Source: Pampus argenteus (lineage: Eukaryota > Chordata > Actinopteri > Scombriformes > Stromateidae). From it: a stretch of 64,000 bases of DNA. Made by a program: the position numbers and the translations under genes. The notes below the pieces were generated by a model. The model did not search any database. It was given only the letters and a program-made list of their open reading frames with translations, and was not told where the DNA came from. Shown one piece after another: positions 11,756-27,703 of this stretch (its first letter is position 1; every line of letters begins with the position of its first letter). The stretch is taken from NCBI GenBank assembly GCA_036937835.1, contig CM072877.1, positions 19,811,001 to 19,875,000 on the forward strand, read 5' to 3'.

Positions 11756-11758
<3 letters not shown>
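9548..11758. other. Intergenic, no supportable gene
   Basis: AT-rich unique DNA with a 21-base T run at about 9846 and a short AT run at 11318-11335. At 10380-10450 the phrase GGTTCTGG / AGGTTCT recurs three times. No coding signal is seen. Confidence 0.55.

Positions 11759-11798
<40 letters not shown>
11759..11798. repeat. AC microsatellite
   Basis: About 18 AC units with one GC interruption near the end. Confidence 0.95.
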
Positions 11799-11799
<1 letters not shown>

Positions 11800-12289
11800 C
11801 GTCACAGAGATACTATGGTGGCTAAGAGACAGGAGCTAAAACGTCCTGTTTCAGTCAGAGGCTGAACTGAGGGGCTGCAGAAAGGACCAGGATGAGATCA
11901 ATAAGGAGGTTTTAGCTGGAAACCATGCAGAGATATTCCAGTAGAGACACAATAGAAATACAGAGCTGGAAAACAAGTTGTTGTGTTTTTTGTTGTTGAT
12001 AAGAAGTCACACTGTGTGTTCATCACTCAGGTCTGGACTTCATTTTTCTTTGTATCGCAGAGAAATTTGAGAGAAAAAAGTATGAAAAAAAAATTACACA
12101 GAACGTTTCTGGAGACTAAAAACATGATTTAGAAAGTAACGCAACCAAACACTCTTCAAGATGAAGGAACCCAGTGGAGCCGTGTGATGTCTTTAATACT
12201 ATATATATATATCAGGCACACAATACTTGTTAGTAGATCAGTTCATTGTTTATTTGGATCCAAAATGAGATTTGTTGACAGTCTCATCC

Positions 12290-12292
<3 letters not shown>

Positions 12293-12341
<49 letters not shown>
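12293..12341. repeat. AC microsatellite
   Basis: About 24 AC units, one GC interruption. Confidence 0.95.
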
Positions 12342-12342
<1 letters not shown>

Positions 12343-12531
12343 CTTTGGGATCTGATGAGAGGAGATCTCAGTGGCCGGGTTCAACACTATATTACTTTGC
12401 TGTCTTCAGACCCAATTCCAATTGGACACAGCTGCTGATAAAGTGGTTACGATATCACCCGCAACCCCTCGATCCCACACACACATACATGCTCTCACCC
12501 TTTCACACAGCCAACGCCTTGCTGCAGGCAT

Positions 12532-12575
12532 ACACACACACACACACACACACACAGACACATATATATACACAC
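12532..12575. repeat. AC/AT compound microsatellite
   Basis: AC units passing into a short ATATAT run and back to AC. Confidence 0.9.
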
Positions 12576-15367
<2,792 letters not shown>

Positions 15368-15914
15368 GAATTCTTTCATCTTGAGACGTTTCTATCAGAT
15401 ATCCCCGCCAGCCATTTCAGCCACTTGTTAAAGTTAAATGGTTCTTCAATAAATCTATTTTCCTCTTCACCATCTCTGGCTCTAATATCAGTGAACATTT
15501 GCAGCCATCAGTTTCTTTTCCTTTGATCAGTTATTACAAATTCCTGTTTTATTAATTTTGCTTTTTTTATATATATAAAAAGTGATCAGAACCCTATAAA
15601 AGTTAAATAACAGTTCAGATCAACTTCTTTCATGTTTTAATCTCTAATGTCATATTGTAATGTTCTTTTTCCTGCAGTCTCTGATCAACAAAGCTACAGC
15701 AGACTCGAACGACGGTCTTGTTGCTGACAGTTACGATACTTTATGTTATCTTCCTCCATCTTTATATAATGAACTGAAGATTCATTCATTCATGCCGCCC
15801 TACAGCTGCGTCCTTTAGCGTGTCCAGAAGTCCAACTTTTTGTGACACTGAGGAACCAGACCAGAACCCAAACCACAGGATACAGAGGCTGAGGCCGGCT
15901 TTTGTCAAATTAAA

Positions 15915-15946
<32 letters not shown>
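15915..15946. repeat. AAT microsatellite
   Basis: Ten AAT units. Confidence 0.95.
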
Positions 15947-16399
15947 TTAATCAAAGTAGCCACCAGACAGAGGCTGCTAGCCTTCTCGTCAGTGGAGGAA
16001 ACCACTTGACTTTACAAGTACCAAAGGTTTTAGGCACATTTCGAAGACAATCCTACACAGGTTTAACATGTATCCTCTAATGTTGTGAAAATGGTGGATG
16101 GGTTACAAACCGGTAACAGAATTTTGATTCATATTTGATGCCTATTTTTACTCCTCCTTGGTTCTGGCACACAGCTTGACAACAGCGTTAGTCCTACCTG
16201 TCATTGGCTAATCATTAGCACTCATTGGATTAATTAGTTTTTCAACTGAGAAACCGCTGTGTCACGTCAAGATGCCAGTCGAATCAGTCGACTCAGTGGA
16301 GTGGTGCATTCAAAGGTCTGACCCAGGCAGGTTGAAGGTACCAACTTCATATTTTGTGAATCTACTAATCTACTAAAACATGATTTATATGTGCTTTAA

Positions 16400-16406
16400 A
16401 TATATA

Positions 16407-16460
<54 letters not shown>

Positions 16461-16467
16461 TATATAT
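16400..16467. repeat. AT microsatellite in a self-complementary frame
   Basis: About 26 AT units, bounded by TATATAGTAT on the left and ATACTATATA on the right, so the whole 68 bases form one perfect palindrome that can extrude as a cruciform. Confidence 0.95.
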
Positions 16468-17600
16468 TGCAGATGTATGGGTGACGTCTTTATAATCAGC
16501 TGCCATATAAAGTCTCTCTGGTTGAAAATGTTTCTGTACTGAATTCAAATTAAGAGACAAACTCTCCTTCATGTTCACACATTAAGGTAAACTGTAATTT
16601 CACTGATTGAATGAGACTGATTTACTGATTGCTCAACTTTTAAAAGGTCAGAACGGCTCAACTTAGAGGTGGGTGGATGTGTTGCTGCTCTGCACTCTGT
16701 AAGTAACATGTAACATGTAACATGTCTGTAACAGGACCTGGACCTAAAAGCACCAGTGTTCACTACTCACTAATGAACCGGACTCACAATATTCACAATT
16801 TTCACTGGATGATCAAATATCAAACAACTTTTGAGAAGCTTTCCTAGAAATGACCACCGATAAATATAGATGAAAACAGCATCCTGTCTGTGGGACATGA
16901 CGATGACTGACTGTTGTACTGCCTTTGGACCAATCAGCAGCTCCGTCTTGAGTCTGAAGCACCTTAAAGAGCCATCGACGGCTCCCATTCGTCCCTCTAG
17001 AAATACAAAGACAATTATTTATTAAGATGTGTTTGATCTTGGTAAAGTCGTGTTTTTCACGTTCATATTTCCGAGTGAATTGCAAACCTGGAAACGACCA
17101 CATGCACACAGTTTGTTTCCCATTAGTGTAAAAAATAAAAAGTGTGAATATCTGACGACGTCTGAAGCGAAATATTCGGCATTAATTTGTTTTGATGTGA
17201 TAAATTCTTGCACACAGAGTGAAGTGTGAATAAACAGTGTGAGGAAGTGAGACTGATGGAAAGAAAAGCAGACATGGTACCGGAGGAGCTTCTGCTTTCC
17301 TGGGGTTGCATTTCGCTTCAGGCTCATTAGATAGTGTCTCATGGTTTTGATTGATAATTTTCTCTCCTCCACTCTATCCTCCACCCAGCCACCACCCCCT
17401 CCTTGCTGTTCCCCTGAACACTCACACACACAAACATACACACAAACAAACAGGTGTGGGAGAGCATACAGTGTGTGCGATAAGGGAGCAGCAGGTTGGT
17501 GTTGATTCAATAAGAAAGCTATTTTCTCTCATTCTGCATCTGGGCTGGAAACAATCAGTCTTCAGGGTGATGTTCCTCTACTCATATTGATTTTATATAT
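16468..17600. other. Intergenic, no supportable gene
   Basis: Unique AT-rich DNA; ATGTAACATGTAACATGT triplication at about 16704-16723. The 162-residue minus-strand frame at 17022-17510 has no recognisable domain. Confidence 0.5.
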
Positions 17601-17622
17601 ATGTGTGTGTGTGTGTGTGTGT
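17601..17622. repeat. GT microsatellite
   Basis: Eleven GT units, 99 bases from a complementary AC tract at 17722-17776; the two can pair. Confidence 0.95.
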
Positions 17623-17719
17623 AACCACCAAATAATCCTCATCTATCCCCTCATGTCTCCCTCTCTGGTCCACCTGAGTTAACCTATACAATTGCAGGGG
17701 GGGAAATCGATGACTATCC

Positions 17720-17721
<2 letters not shown>

Positions 17722-17763
<42 letters not shown>

Positions 17764-17776
17764 ACACACACACACA
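17722..17776. repeat. AC microsatellite
   Basis: About 27 AC units with one TA interruption; inverted partner of 17601-17622. Confidence 0.95.
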
Positions 17777-18118
17777 TCCGCGCTGTACAATAGGTTTGGA
17801 TTTGTAATAGCTCGACGGTGCTTGTATATACTGTATATGTTGCTAAAGATTTAATGGATATTTTTCTTCACTGACTGAGTTGAACGTCTGTGGATGGAGG
17901 TTCGGTTTTATTTATGGTTTTGGTTTTATATTCATTGGATGTTACACACATTATTTAACACTGTCAGCAGTGACTGTGACTGACACAAATCACATCTCAG
18001 CGCTCAGACATGAAACACGTAACACTTTATTATCTCCAATGTTCATCACAAATTAAAGTTTATACTTGCAAAAAACATAAATGCACATTTACCAAAGTTG
18101 GCATGAAAACATGTAAAC

Positions 18119-18365
18119 GTGTGTTTCTATATGTGTGTGTGTTTCTGCATATCTGTGTGTGTGTTTCTGCATGTCTGTGTGTGTTTCTGCATATCTGTGT
18201 GTGTTTCTGCATATCTGTGTGTGTGTTTCTGCATATCTGTGTGTGTGTTTCTGCATGTCTGTGTGTGTTTCTACATGCGTGTGTGTTTCTGCATGTCTGT
18301 GTGTTTCTGTATGTCTGTGTGTGTTTCTACATGCGTGTGTGTTTCTACATGCGTGTGTGTGTTTC
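18119..18365. repeat. Degenerate GT-rich minisatellite
   Basis: About twelve units of roughly 20 bases built on GTGTGTGTTTCTGCATATCT, alternating GCATATCT, GCATGTCT and ACATGCGT variants. It keeps several frames open on both strands (C-V-C-F or T-H-R-H repeats); these are repeat artefacts. Confidence 0.95.
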
Positions 18366-18488
18366 CCCTCCAGCTCCAATGAGTGACTAAAGAAGTCCTC
18401 ATTACGGTCAACAAGTGAGATATGCAGAGCGAGCTCTGATCCTCTCTCTAATTCGTAGTTTTAATCAGCCCAATCAATCCTCACCCCG

Positions 18489-18490
<2 letters not shown>

Positions 18491-18525
<35 letters not shown>
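18491..18525. repeat. AC microsatellite
   Basis: About 17 AC units. Confidence 0.95.
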
Positions 18526-18529
<4 letters not shown>

Positions 18530-18584
18530 TCTCCGCCTGCTAGTCTCCTTACCTCCTCCTCCTTCGCTCCTCTCTGCTGTGTGC

Positions 18585-18725
18585 TGGAACATTTATTTGC
18601 GGGTACTTGACTCCATCCTCCAGATGAGCTGGTCTACAAGCAGGCTAATAAAGCGGCTAATTGTCTAGTTGTCAGAACGGGATTGATTTGTCTGTTTCAA
18701 CACTGATAACACAAGCAATCATCTC
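18585..18725. promoter_or_regulatory. Candidate conserved regulatory element
   Basis: Complex, repeat-free sequence with GGCTAATAAAGCGGCTAATTG followed by GATTGATTTGTC: close TAAT cores and a PBX-like TGATTGAT. This composition is typical of developmental enhancers. Conservation cannot be tested here. Confidence 0.25.
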
Positions 18726-18785
18726 TCTCTATGAAGCCTCTGCACACTGTGTTGCTCTACCGTAACTGCTGACATTTGACAGCCA

Positions 18786-18810
18786 GTGTGTGTGTGTGTG
18801 TGTGTGTGTG
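18786..18810. repeat. GT microsatellite
   Basis: About 12 GT units. Confidence 0.95.
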
Positions 18811-21320
18811 TTTTGAGGAAATAGACAGTAGAGAGACAAGCAGACTTCTACAAGAAACTTGTGATGCCCACAAGGACAAATGAAGGTTTTCACTGCCTTT
18901 TGTTTAACCTCAAAAGACTCAAATGATGAGGAACACGAACACAAAGCAGAGAGTCATGAAGTCATGAAGAACGCAGAACAAGCACATAGAGGGAAACATT
19001 AAGTTCATGTAGTTTGTTCATAAACGTAATCTGGATTATTGGAGTATTTATGTTTGTCAGGAAGAGTCGGAGCCGACTGTCAGCTGTCAGGTTCTTATAA
19101 TCTTTCATTTTATCTGGATACGATACACTTGAAATGGTGTAAATGTAATTTTAAATGAGGATTTCTTATCTCTTTAACAGAATCTGCATGTCTGGCATAG
19201 AGCTAGCAGTTTCCCTTAGTTTCCAGTCATTGTGCTAAGCTAGGCTAAATATGTCCCATATCTGGAGATCAAATTTATATAAATATTCTTGTCTGAATGC
19301 TGTTAAAACAATATATAAATATCCTAAACCATCAGAACAGTGCTTCTTGTAGCTCAACATGCAGCGTTTTTATTGATCTCTAAATGATGCCGGTCTTCAT
19401 TATTTCTCCTCCGCTCTCTCCTCTTTCTTCTCTCTCCTTTTTTTCCCACCATGCTTATCTGAGCCTGACAGGTATTTCCACACTAGAGCCTCAAATTGTT
19501 ATGCTGCTCTATCAAATATAATCAAACACACTCCAGTATAAACAGCTTATGCACACTGTCTCTCCGAACAAACACAGAGAAAATACGTACACTGTGATTG
19601 GAAAACGATGGGTCTTAAAAATACAGGATAAGCAGGCAGGTGAGGAAGACACAAACACTAAGGCACTCTTTAAATTCATTTATTCTGGGCAGACTTGGAT
19701 TAAAAAAAGTGCTTCTTCATTCAGTTTTTCCTCCATCTCACTAGATTTCATTCGTGCACAACTGGTCTGTGAGAACAAGGCTCCTCAGTACATCCTTGAC
19801 TGTCTGTTAACGCCCTAAATCCCTGATGGACGTCTTTGTTTCTGTCATTGACTTCAAGGTTTGCATATTTACTTCAGATGTGAACCTTGATGTCTGGCAG
19901 GTTGGATATTTACTCTGTAGTTTGAGTTGAGATCAGATTAGAGACGACATGGCTTTGTTTTAAACTGCAGTGAGCTTGTGTTAATAGGACTGGAGGACAT
20001 TTGACATGTTGTGGTTAAACTGTAGTCTGACTGAGACACTGTGATTGAAAAATCCTTTTCAAATCAGATTGTTGCATCTTCCAGACGTCTATGGCTCCAC
20101 GTTTTTTTGATCCGTACAGCGTTGCAGATTCTGTCTGTGCAGAAAGAAACATTAACACAACATACATGATTCAAGAAAAGACACAAAAGACACATTGTCT
20201 TCTCAGTGTAAGACGACACCATCAGCTATTGTGTCGGTATAGCTGTAACTGTGGATAATGGGTCCACCGCTGCATGCTGTGGTAACTGCATCAGTCACGT
20301 TTCTCAACCTGCTGCAAACATCTTTGGCGGTTTGCATGGACAGAAGTGGCACCCAGCTGTAAGGACTCTGTGCTGTGCAGCAGGGAATCAATGAGAGGTA
20401 AAACAGGAGCAGCAGGAGGTGGTGGTGAGACCTTTAGACAAGAAAGGTCACTTTTGATCCTGATTTAAATTACAGAGTGTCTTTGTCGACAGCTTTGAAA
20501 CCTTATACATAGACTTGTTTTACACCGATGATCACACAGAAGCTCCAGTGGGACTTTTTGTTCCTGCTGATCAGAGATTTTAATCCAGTCCCTTTTTTTG
20601 TATGTGGGTCATTTTTTCAGCTTCATCCCAGAAATAATTATAGCTAATGTTTTTCTTCACTCAGAATTGGGACACAAATATAAGTCCATACCTGCTTTAC
20701 AGACCTTCAGCTCAACTGACACAGCAATCTCATTTGGATCCATAAATAGAAAACAGAACCGTGCTTGTATCTCCTGAGACACGAGTCACAAATCAAGTCT
20801 GTCCAGAGTCTCTCTGCAGGTCTGCTGAGTCCCCCGAGACCCTGCGAGGACCCGGAGACACCAGTCATTACATTACTGTGCCACATAGAGGCAGATGGCT
20901 GCATCACTGACTCATTTACTTTTCCAGCAAAGCATTGAAGTCCAATTTTGATATGAGAGCCTTATTAGAAGAAGAAAAGCATGTTATTCTGCATGCAATT
21001 ACTAGGAAAGAGGACACAAACAGCGCCGGATGACACTAAAACACTTTGAGAGCAGAAAACAAAAGAATAAAATTAGGGAAGATATTAGAGACAAGAGAGA
21101 AACATCCCTGAACACTAACAAACACTGAATCATCCAGTGCACTTTCTGTTTGTGTACAGAATCACAGTTTAATCTCAGTATTTAATAAGGTTGTTGTTGT
21201 GAGACAGACTGAGATTTGTGTGTAAATGTTGGTGAGAGGCATTACAGCACAGCTCCGAGGTAAATGGAAAATGTGTGTATGTGCTTTAAACTGCTCGTGC
21301 GGTATAATCTGAGCGTACAC
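18811..21320. other. Intergenic, no supportable gene
   Basis: Unique DNA; no motif or frame stands out. Confidence 0.5.
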
Positions 21321-21369
21321 ACCTGACCCAGCTTCACCTGACCCAGCTTCACCTGACCCAGCTTCACCT
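21321..21369. repeat. 15-bp tandem repeat x3.3
   Basis: ACCTGACCCAGCTTC is repeated three times without change, then ACCT. Confidence 0.97.
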
Positions 21370-23105
21370 CCCACAGAGACGCAGGTTGAGAAACGCGTTG
21401 TGGCTTTGCTTTCATGACGTTCTTCCTCCTGTGGACACGTTATACACACGTTACACACATTATATTAACATACAAATGTCATCATCTGTGAACCCGTCAC
21501 ACCCAACAATGGTGCATCACATTAATACAGGTATTATTTCTGTGTTATATTTATACTCTAAACATTTGCACATTCCTGGTTAATATCTTGTATATTTTTA
21601 CACTCCTTTCATTTAGAAGATTTTTACTATATTTAATTTTTTTTAATTGTAAAATATTTGTTAGTATTTACTGTATTTCCTCTAAGTAGTCAATTAAAAA
21701 CAACACAAACTCCTGCTTATATAACGAGCTGCAGGTTGAACAGCAGTTACATGTATGTGAGGAGCCCTTTAATGTTCCACCACTTTCATTTTAAAAATTC
21801 AACATGCTGTTTTGTTTTATTGCTGTTTAAATATGGAGATACGCATACATCCATGAGCACGCTTCGCTCTTAAAAATGAACCTTGAATGAAGGAAATGTG
21901 TCCAGGTGATTTATGACTGCTGGTCTCAGGTCCTCCATTAAGTTATAATTGTCTTTCTAAGTCTTTGTACTGTAGACAGATCTTTAAACTCTTTCTCTCT
22001 TCATAACTGCTCCAAATCTTTTTGAGTTTTTAATAGAAACTCTAAGTGATCTAGTTAATTAGATCTCGAGCTTCTTCGTCTTTGTTCTTTTTCTTTTTCC
22101 TCCCTCCTCTCTTCTTCTCCTTTCTCTGCTGGATGTGGAGAAGCAGCGCTCGCAGTCATCAAACCGGTAAAGTTTATTGAGCAGCAAGTGACATGTGTAA
22201 AAGTATTTCACACTGACTTGAGGTCGGGAGTTTCACAGCTATTAGAGCGGTTGCTACGAGACAGATTTGTCCTCTTTTTCTAATCGGTATACAAAATATA
22301 TTCAGAGTCATACTCGTCAGATGCAGAGTGGGCTAATCTCAGTGTTTGAAAAATGAGGAAGCAACATCGTTTAGGAAACGTTTGTCACCATAAAACAGGA
22401 CAAAGCTGCACAATGCAGAGAAATCACTGATCAATCCCATCAGGGGAGTTAAGCAGTTTATTTTTCACAATGCACACGTACACTGGTGCGTTTGAAAACT
22501 TATTTTAGGTCAGTGAAAATAGACCTTAGATGTTCAGAAACTCGTTATATATGACAACATTATGACATAGAATATGACAGAGAATATGAGTGAAATGTTT
22601 TTTGACAACATATGTCATTTATTTATCATAGTACAGTATGATAACCATGATAACCATCATTATGGTTGTGTTTACTGGCAGCACTTGGTTAAGGTTATAT
22701 TAAATATACGGTCTTTGTTTATTATGGGAACAGTCTGCAGTGACTTGAGGCTGCAGGCACGGCGCATTAATTAACATTTAAGTGAAACTAACATCTTTAA
22801 CCAAACCTCCCTGTGGAGTTTCTCTTGTAAACAGAAACATTTACATTTGCATTCTCACCAAAACTCACTGTGTGTCTCCTCGAGGTCTAAATATGCATTT
22901 TCAAATTGTGAATTAGGCTTCATTTTCCATCTTCTTCATTGCTTTTGTTGTGGCATTACTGTGTTTTGGACCCACTCTCTACTCACGTGCCTCACTTTGA
23001 AATACTGTCATCAAAAACTGCCATAAATATCACATATTAATATTATTTTCCACTTTCAATTTGAACCTAAATCAGTCCTGATCATAACTTCATTTTCATA
23101 ATTGT
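21370..23105. other. Intergenic, no supportable gene
   Basis: Unique AT-rich DNA. A short inverted repeat GATCTA-GTTAAT-TAGATC lies at 22048-22065. Confidence 0.5.
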
Positions 23106-23375
23106 GACCCTTTAAATGCCAGTTTTTGTGATGAGACAAAATGAAAATGTGATTTTAATGAGTTTCAAAGGGACCTAAAAGGGCCCTAACAGTAAAACTT
23201 AGCATTGTTTCAACACAGTTGTATTATTATTGTATTAAATTGAAATAATAATACAAATACAGGCCAAATATCATTTGACCTGTATTTGTATTATGGCTAC
23301 AGCATAATCACAGCCAAAATGATGGAAAAAATATAACTTTAAAGGTCCTTTTAGGTCTAAAGGGTTAAAACATGG
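23106..23375. mobile_element. MITE-like element with a central 22-bp hairpin
   Basis: Bases 23248-23269 and 23273-23294 are inverted repeats of each other with a single mismatch and a 3-base loop (ATC). Further out, GACCTAAAAGGG (about 23170) is mirrored by CCTTTTAGGTCT (about 23347), and the ends carry ACCCTTTAAA / TAAAGGGTTA. The nested symmetry suggests a small foldback or MITE element. No coding sequence and no clear target duplication are seen. Confidence 0.5.
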
Positions 23376-26279
23376 CTCCATAGCACTACTATAATATTCA
23401 TATTAATGAAGTTCAATATTTGGGGCGTTGTTTCAATCAGTATATGACAAAAAATTAATATGTGTAAGTAGTTTTCAATAAGTATAAGCTGAGATGATTC
23501 TCAGTTCAACATTGTGCATTTTAAATTGTTTTCTCTACCAAGCATTTAGAGGCTACAGCATCTTTTCTATACGTACGGTTACCATGGTTACAATTGTTGT
23601 GCTCGTCAATCAAAAGGTTAGCTGTTTACCTGTTCACAGCAGACATACGCAGTGTCCATGTCACTCTGCTCTGCAGTAAACAACTCAGCTGCTCACTCTG
23701 TTGTTCACGGAGCCTTCAGTCCTTCTTCAGTCCTGCAACATTTCACAACAACACATTTCATGACTGAAAAGGAACAATAAACTTCCTCCTGCTCCCTGAT
23801 GTGTGAGTACTCAACAGTCATTTAACAGTCATAGATCTGGAGCAGAAGTCCTTCCTGAGGATTACAGGACAGGTTTTAAAACTCTTTCCTGGACTAGAGG
23901 CTGATTTTTTCTCCTCTCTTTGCACCTCTTGGTATTCTTGGCATTTCTTGTCAGCCGTGAGAGCTGCAGTCTTACCTCCCGTCATTCGTCTGCTGGCAGC
24001 TGCATCGATTTCAGCTTCTCGGTTAAATGTTTCAGCTCCCCGCTGGACTAAACCGGCCCCTCTGCTTACATCTGCACATGCATCTCACTTAATGTTATGT
24101 TTTTTTTAAATGACAACCACTCCCACGAGCTGTCTTTCAGATTTTTAGTAGAGCTTCTTCACTACAGTCTGAAAGCTGCAATTATTATATTATGTGATTT
24201 GTTGATGACGTTTCAAACCAGAATTCACTGGTTCAAACACAGAAAAGCACTTTGAGTTGAGCGTTTAACTGCAACACACACACATATCTAATGACGTAAC
24301 ATTAAGTGTACTTCCTGTACGTTTAATTTCTCAACATGAAGGTCTTTTATAAAAGTCAACCTGCTGGTGGCGCTGCAGGGAGAATCAGATGATCAGCATC
24401 AACAGTAAGGTTCATCCTCTGGGAAACATGACTGAAGTCTGTATAAACAAACTATTATAGCAATCTATAGTAGTTGAGATATTCAGTCTGTTGGCATGTT
24501 AACCATGTCCCTTCCTCACAAGCATGCATCTTATTTTGCAGCATGTAGCTGCTTTTCCCTCCAGGGCACCTGAGTCATTTGTCTTGTGACTCTGGCTCCT
24601 GGCAGCTTTATACTTTAATAAGTTGGACTAATAAAAAAGACGCTTTAGAAGGTGTTTAACAAAAACAAAAGCAGAGGAGATGAACCAAAATGAAGCTGGA
24701 CTCCAGAGGGTTAAATAAAGTTAAAAAATATGAGTATCAAATCCTGCAAGAAGTACACAACTCTGGATGAAAACAGCTTCTTTATGTGGATTCTTTATAG
24801 TGTCTCTAAAAGATAAACACTCAGGTCACATACAACAGAGTTTTAATCATTTTCTATTAATAAAATATCAAATTTAGAGGATTACATATCCTCAATAAAG
24901 TTATGGGCTGTCTGCGTCTGGTCTGTGTTGGTTTTGTTTTGCCCTTCAGTGCGGATCAATTTTAAGCTTTAACCCTTTACACAAAGTTTAGACGCCACAG
25001 CTGACAGGAATCATCATATTTGTTCACGCAGGGCCAAAAACAAACTCTCACCAGCTCATGAATAATGAGTGTATTTTTTTTTAACTGAATAGTGATTATA
25101 AAGCTGCCTGTGAAGTTACTGGAATAAAACTGCATATGTGAGAAATGTATAATTACTTACTGAAGCCTTCGGCGAGACAGCAGGATACTGAACAAACAAA
25201 ACTCGTCTGCACGGTGGATTAGGTTCTGGGCTTTTTATAAACTGTCAGAACATCAAAGTAAATAACTACATAAACTGTTATGTTGGCATCATCTATGTGT
25301 TTCAATTTTCCTTCACAGAAAAATATGAGATGCAATCAGCTGTGGATGTAAAGGGAGAAGAGCGGCTGAGAGCTGTAACACCAACCAACGTCAGTAAAGA
25401 CATGAATTAAAGCTAAATGAGATTCTATTATCAGATTATGTCCATTATCATGACTTTACATAAAACTTAGATGATGTCCTTCCACGAAAAAAAAACTACA
25501 GAATTATTTATTTCACCTCCTGCACCAAAACAAACAGCAAACATCTGTTTAAACTGCAATGACACCTCTGATCATCAGCATGTTATAGATGCAGCTGCTC
25601 ACAGTGGAGCTAGTCTGAACTGTTTGTGAGGGTCACAAGATAAACCTGAGAGGTCTCGAGGTAAAAGACAAGAAAAGAAGAAAAAACACATTTCTGCAAC
25701 ACACATTTACATTTTACATTTTCAGGACTTTCTTTAATCTTTTCTTCTTCATGAAATATTGAAGATTTTTACCTCTTTGGGCCTCAAACTGAGAAATATC
25801 TGTTTACAACTCTGATAACTTTGAGACATCTGAAACATAACAAATAGACACACAGATTAATGGTTTAGTCTTTAATAATAATGCAGTTGTGATTAAGATG
25901 TTATTTTATGTAAAGTTTTAATCTGAAACATGTAGTGGAATAGAAAGTACAATATTTCCCTTTTAAACCTGCAGCTTTGCCACCTGTATTAAATCTCCTG
26001 CTCCCAACAGTAAGCTGATAGTAAGAGACGACCTTGTATCACAGTGACATAAAAAAAAAAAGACAAAACCTGCTGACTCAAATTCCTTTAAAACTCACCA
26101 GGATGTCAAATGTTTTGTCTTTTGATTTGTGCTGAGTTTCCTCACAGAGGGAACGTATGCTTCATTGTTTGGTACGTGTCGCCTCAAGTTAGGCTTTTAT
26201 GAACTGAGGCATACCTACTTCCAAATCCCTCTACTTCCTCCTTCAACCTGGTTATAGGAACAACGCTTTGAACATATGA

Positions 26280-26280
<1 letters not shown>
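23376..26280. other. Intergenic, no supportable gene
   Basis: Unique AT-rich DNA. CTGCTGGTGGCGCTGCAG at 24361-24378 is a short GC-rich island resembling a weak CTCF half. No coding exon is recognised. Confidence 0.5.
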
Positions 26281-26314
<34 letters not shown>

Positions 26315-26328
26315 CACACACACACACT
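26281..26328. repeat. AC microsatellite
   Basis: About 23 AC units, one GC interruption. Confidence 0.95.
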
Positions 26329-27320
26329 GCCGATCAGCCGTTTGCTTGTAAATGAGATGCTTTAATTTTTATTCTTTGTGTGGTTTCTGGCATTTAAGCC
26401 TCAGCATTTATGAGCATGTATATAAATGCACCAGAGAGCTGCAAGGTCAAACTGGGATCATCTTCTGCTTGAGGAAAGACTTGATGTTGGAGGAAAAAGG
26501 CTCGTCTTGCGTAGGTAACTGTGCGTGTGTGTCAGTGTGCTCCTAATTTGAGTCGGTAGGGAGGTGGAAAGATGAAAGCAGAGTGCTGCTTCCAATTTCC
26601 TTCTCATGCTGAGATCTCAACATGACAAAACACAAAGTGCACGCTCGCAGACGCTCACACTGTTGAAAGGATCGCAGAGTTTGGTGATGATTGTTTTTTT
26701 TTGTTTTTTGTTTCTATGTCTTTTTTACTTCAGCTGCAGCTGAGGGCTGAATACTCACAGTGTGTACACAGTAATGTGATCAAAGTGGCTTTGAATCAGG
26801 GGGGGTTGTTAAAATCTGCCAATATGTATTTAGTTTCTGAGACCACTCTGAAGAAATGATTGTCTCAGTTTGAGAATGAAAGAAATTAAACGTATAAGAT
26901 GTTTAGAAAAGCACATATTAGCTGCAGATACCTGATCCTTACCTGAGCGTATCTCCTTTACCTATCGCTCGTCTTAAAAACAAATCTAAAATCAAACATA
27001 ATCTACATATTATTCGTATTATAGAATAGCAAAAAGAAAGAATAACAAAACAGTTGTGTTATGAGTGTGATTAATCTTAAAGCCATACGTTAATAAACAG
27101 TTTGACTTACAGATAAAAAGTCATACAGCATTTTGTGTTGGTCAGCTGATCTGATGCTGTGTTTACATTACTAGTGCAAACTACCTTTAAACAGCACAAA
27201 CACTTTAGTCATCACATCTAACAGCTAAAAATAATGTCAGCGTGTTTTAAAAACATCACCATTTTTGTTAAAAAAGGTGGAAAGTAATGTTGGAGAAATA
27301 TTAAAAAATGTGACTGAAGA

Positions 27321-27520
27321 GGCGTGTCGGTGTCTGTGCTTGACTGACAGCAGTTGGAGAGGCGTGTCGGTGTCTGTGTTTGATTGACAGCAGCTGGAGA
27401 GGCGTGTCGGTGTCTGTGTTTGACTGACAGCAGCTGTAGAGGCGTGTCGGTGTCTGTGTTTGACTGACAGCAGCTGGAGAGGCGTGTCGGTGTCTGTGCT
27501 TGACTGACAGCAGCTGGAGA
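27321..27520. repeat. 40-bp minisatellite, five copies
   Basis: Units begin GGCGTGTCGGTGTCTGTG at 27321, 27361, 27401, 27441 and 27481, exactly 40 bases apart, with only a few substitutions (GTT/GCT, GACTGAC/GATTGAC, CTGGAGA/CTGTAGA). The high identity indicates recent expansion. The minus strand stays open through it in all three phases, giving a 104-residue frame that is an artefact. Confidence 0.97.
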
Positions 27521-27703
27521 GTTTATTGAAGACTAAGAAGCACACCTGCATCTACTGGGACTGAAGTGACAAATGAAAATATCGTTAGAAAGTGTGAGTA
27601 TTCGGTGTTGTTCCGGCAGAAACAAAACAGGTGATGCTAGAAGCTACACAGGTGTGAAGTATCAGAGTGTGAGACGTGAGTAAACTGTGTTTTATGTGTT
27701 TTC

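Noticed and set aside
17022..17510. 162-residue minus-strand frame
   Set aside because: No recognisable domain; includes a low-complexity C-V-C-V-C-E segment from an AC-rich stretch.
18089..18390. Long frames on both strands through the 18-kb region (C-V-C-F and T-H-R-H repeats)
   Set aside because: They are translations of a GT-rich minisatellite.
24361..24378. CTGCTGGTGGCGCTGCAG as a CTCF site
   Set aside because: Only half of the core fits; too weak to list as a site.
27237..27551. 104-residue minus-strand frame with repeated H-R-H-R and S-S-C-C-Q motifs
   Set aside because: Entirely produced by the 40-bp minisatellite, which is open in all three phases.
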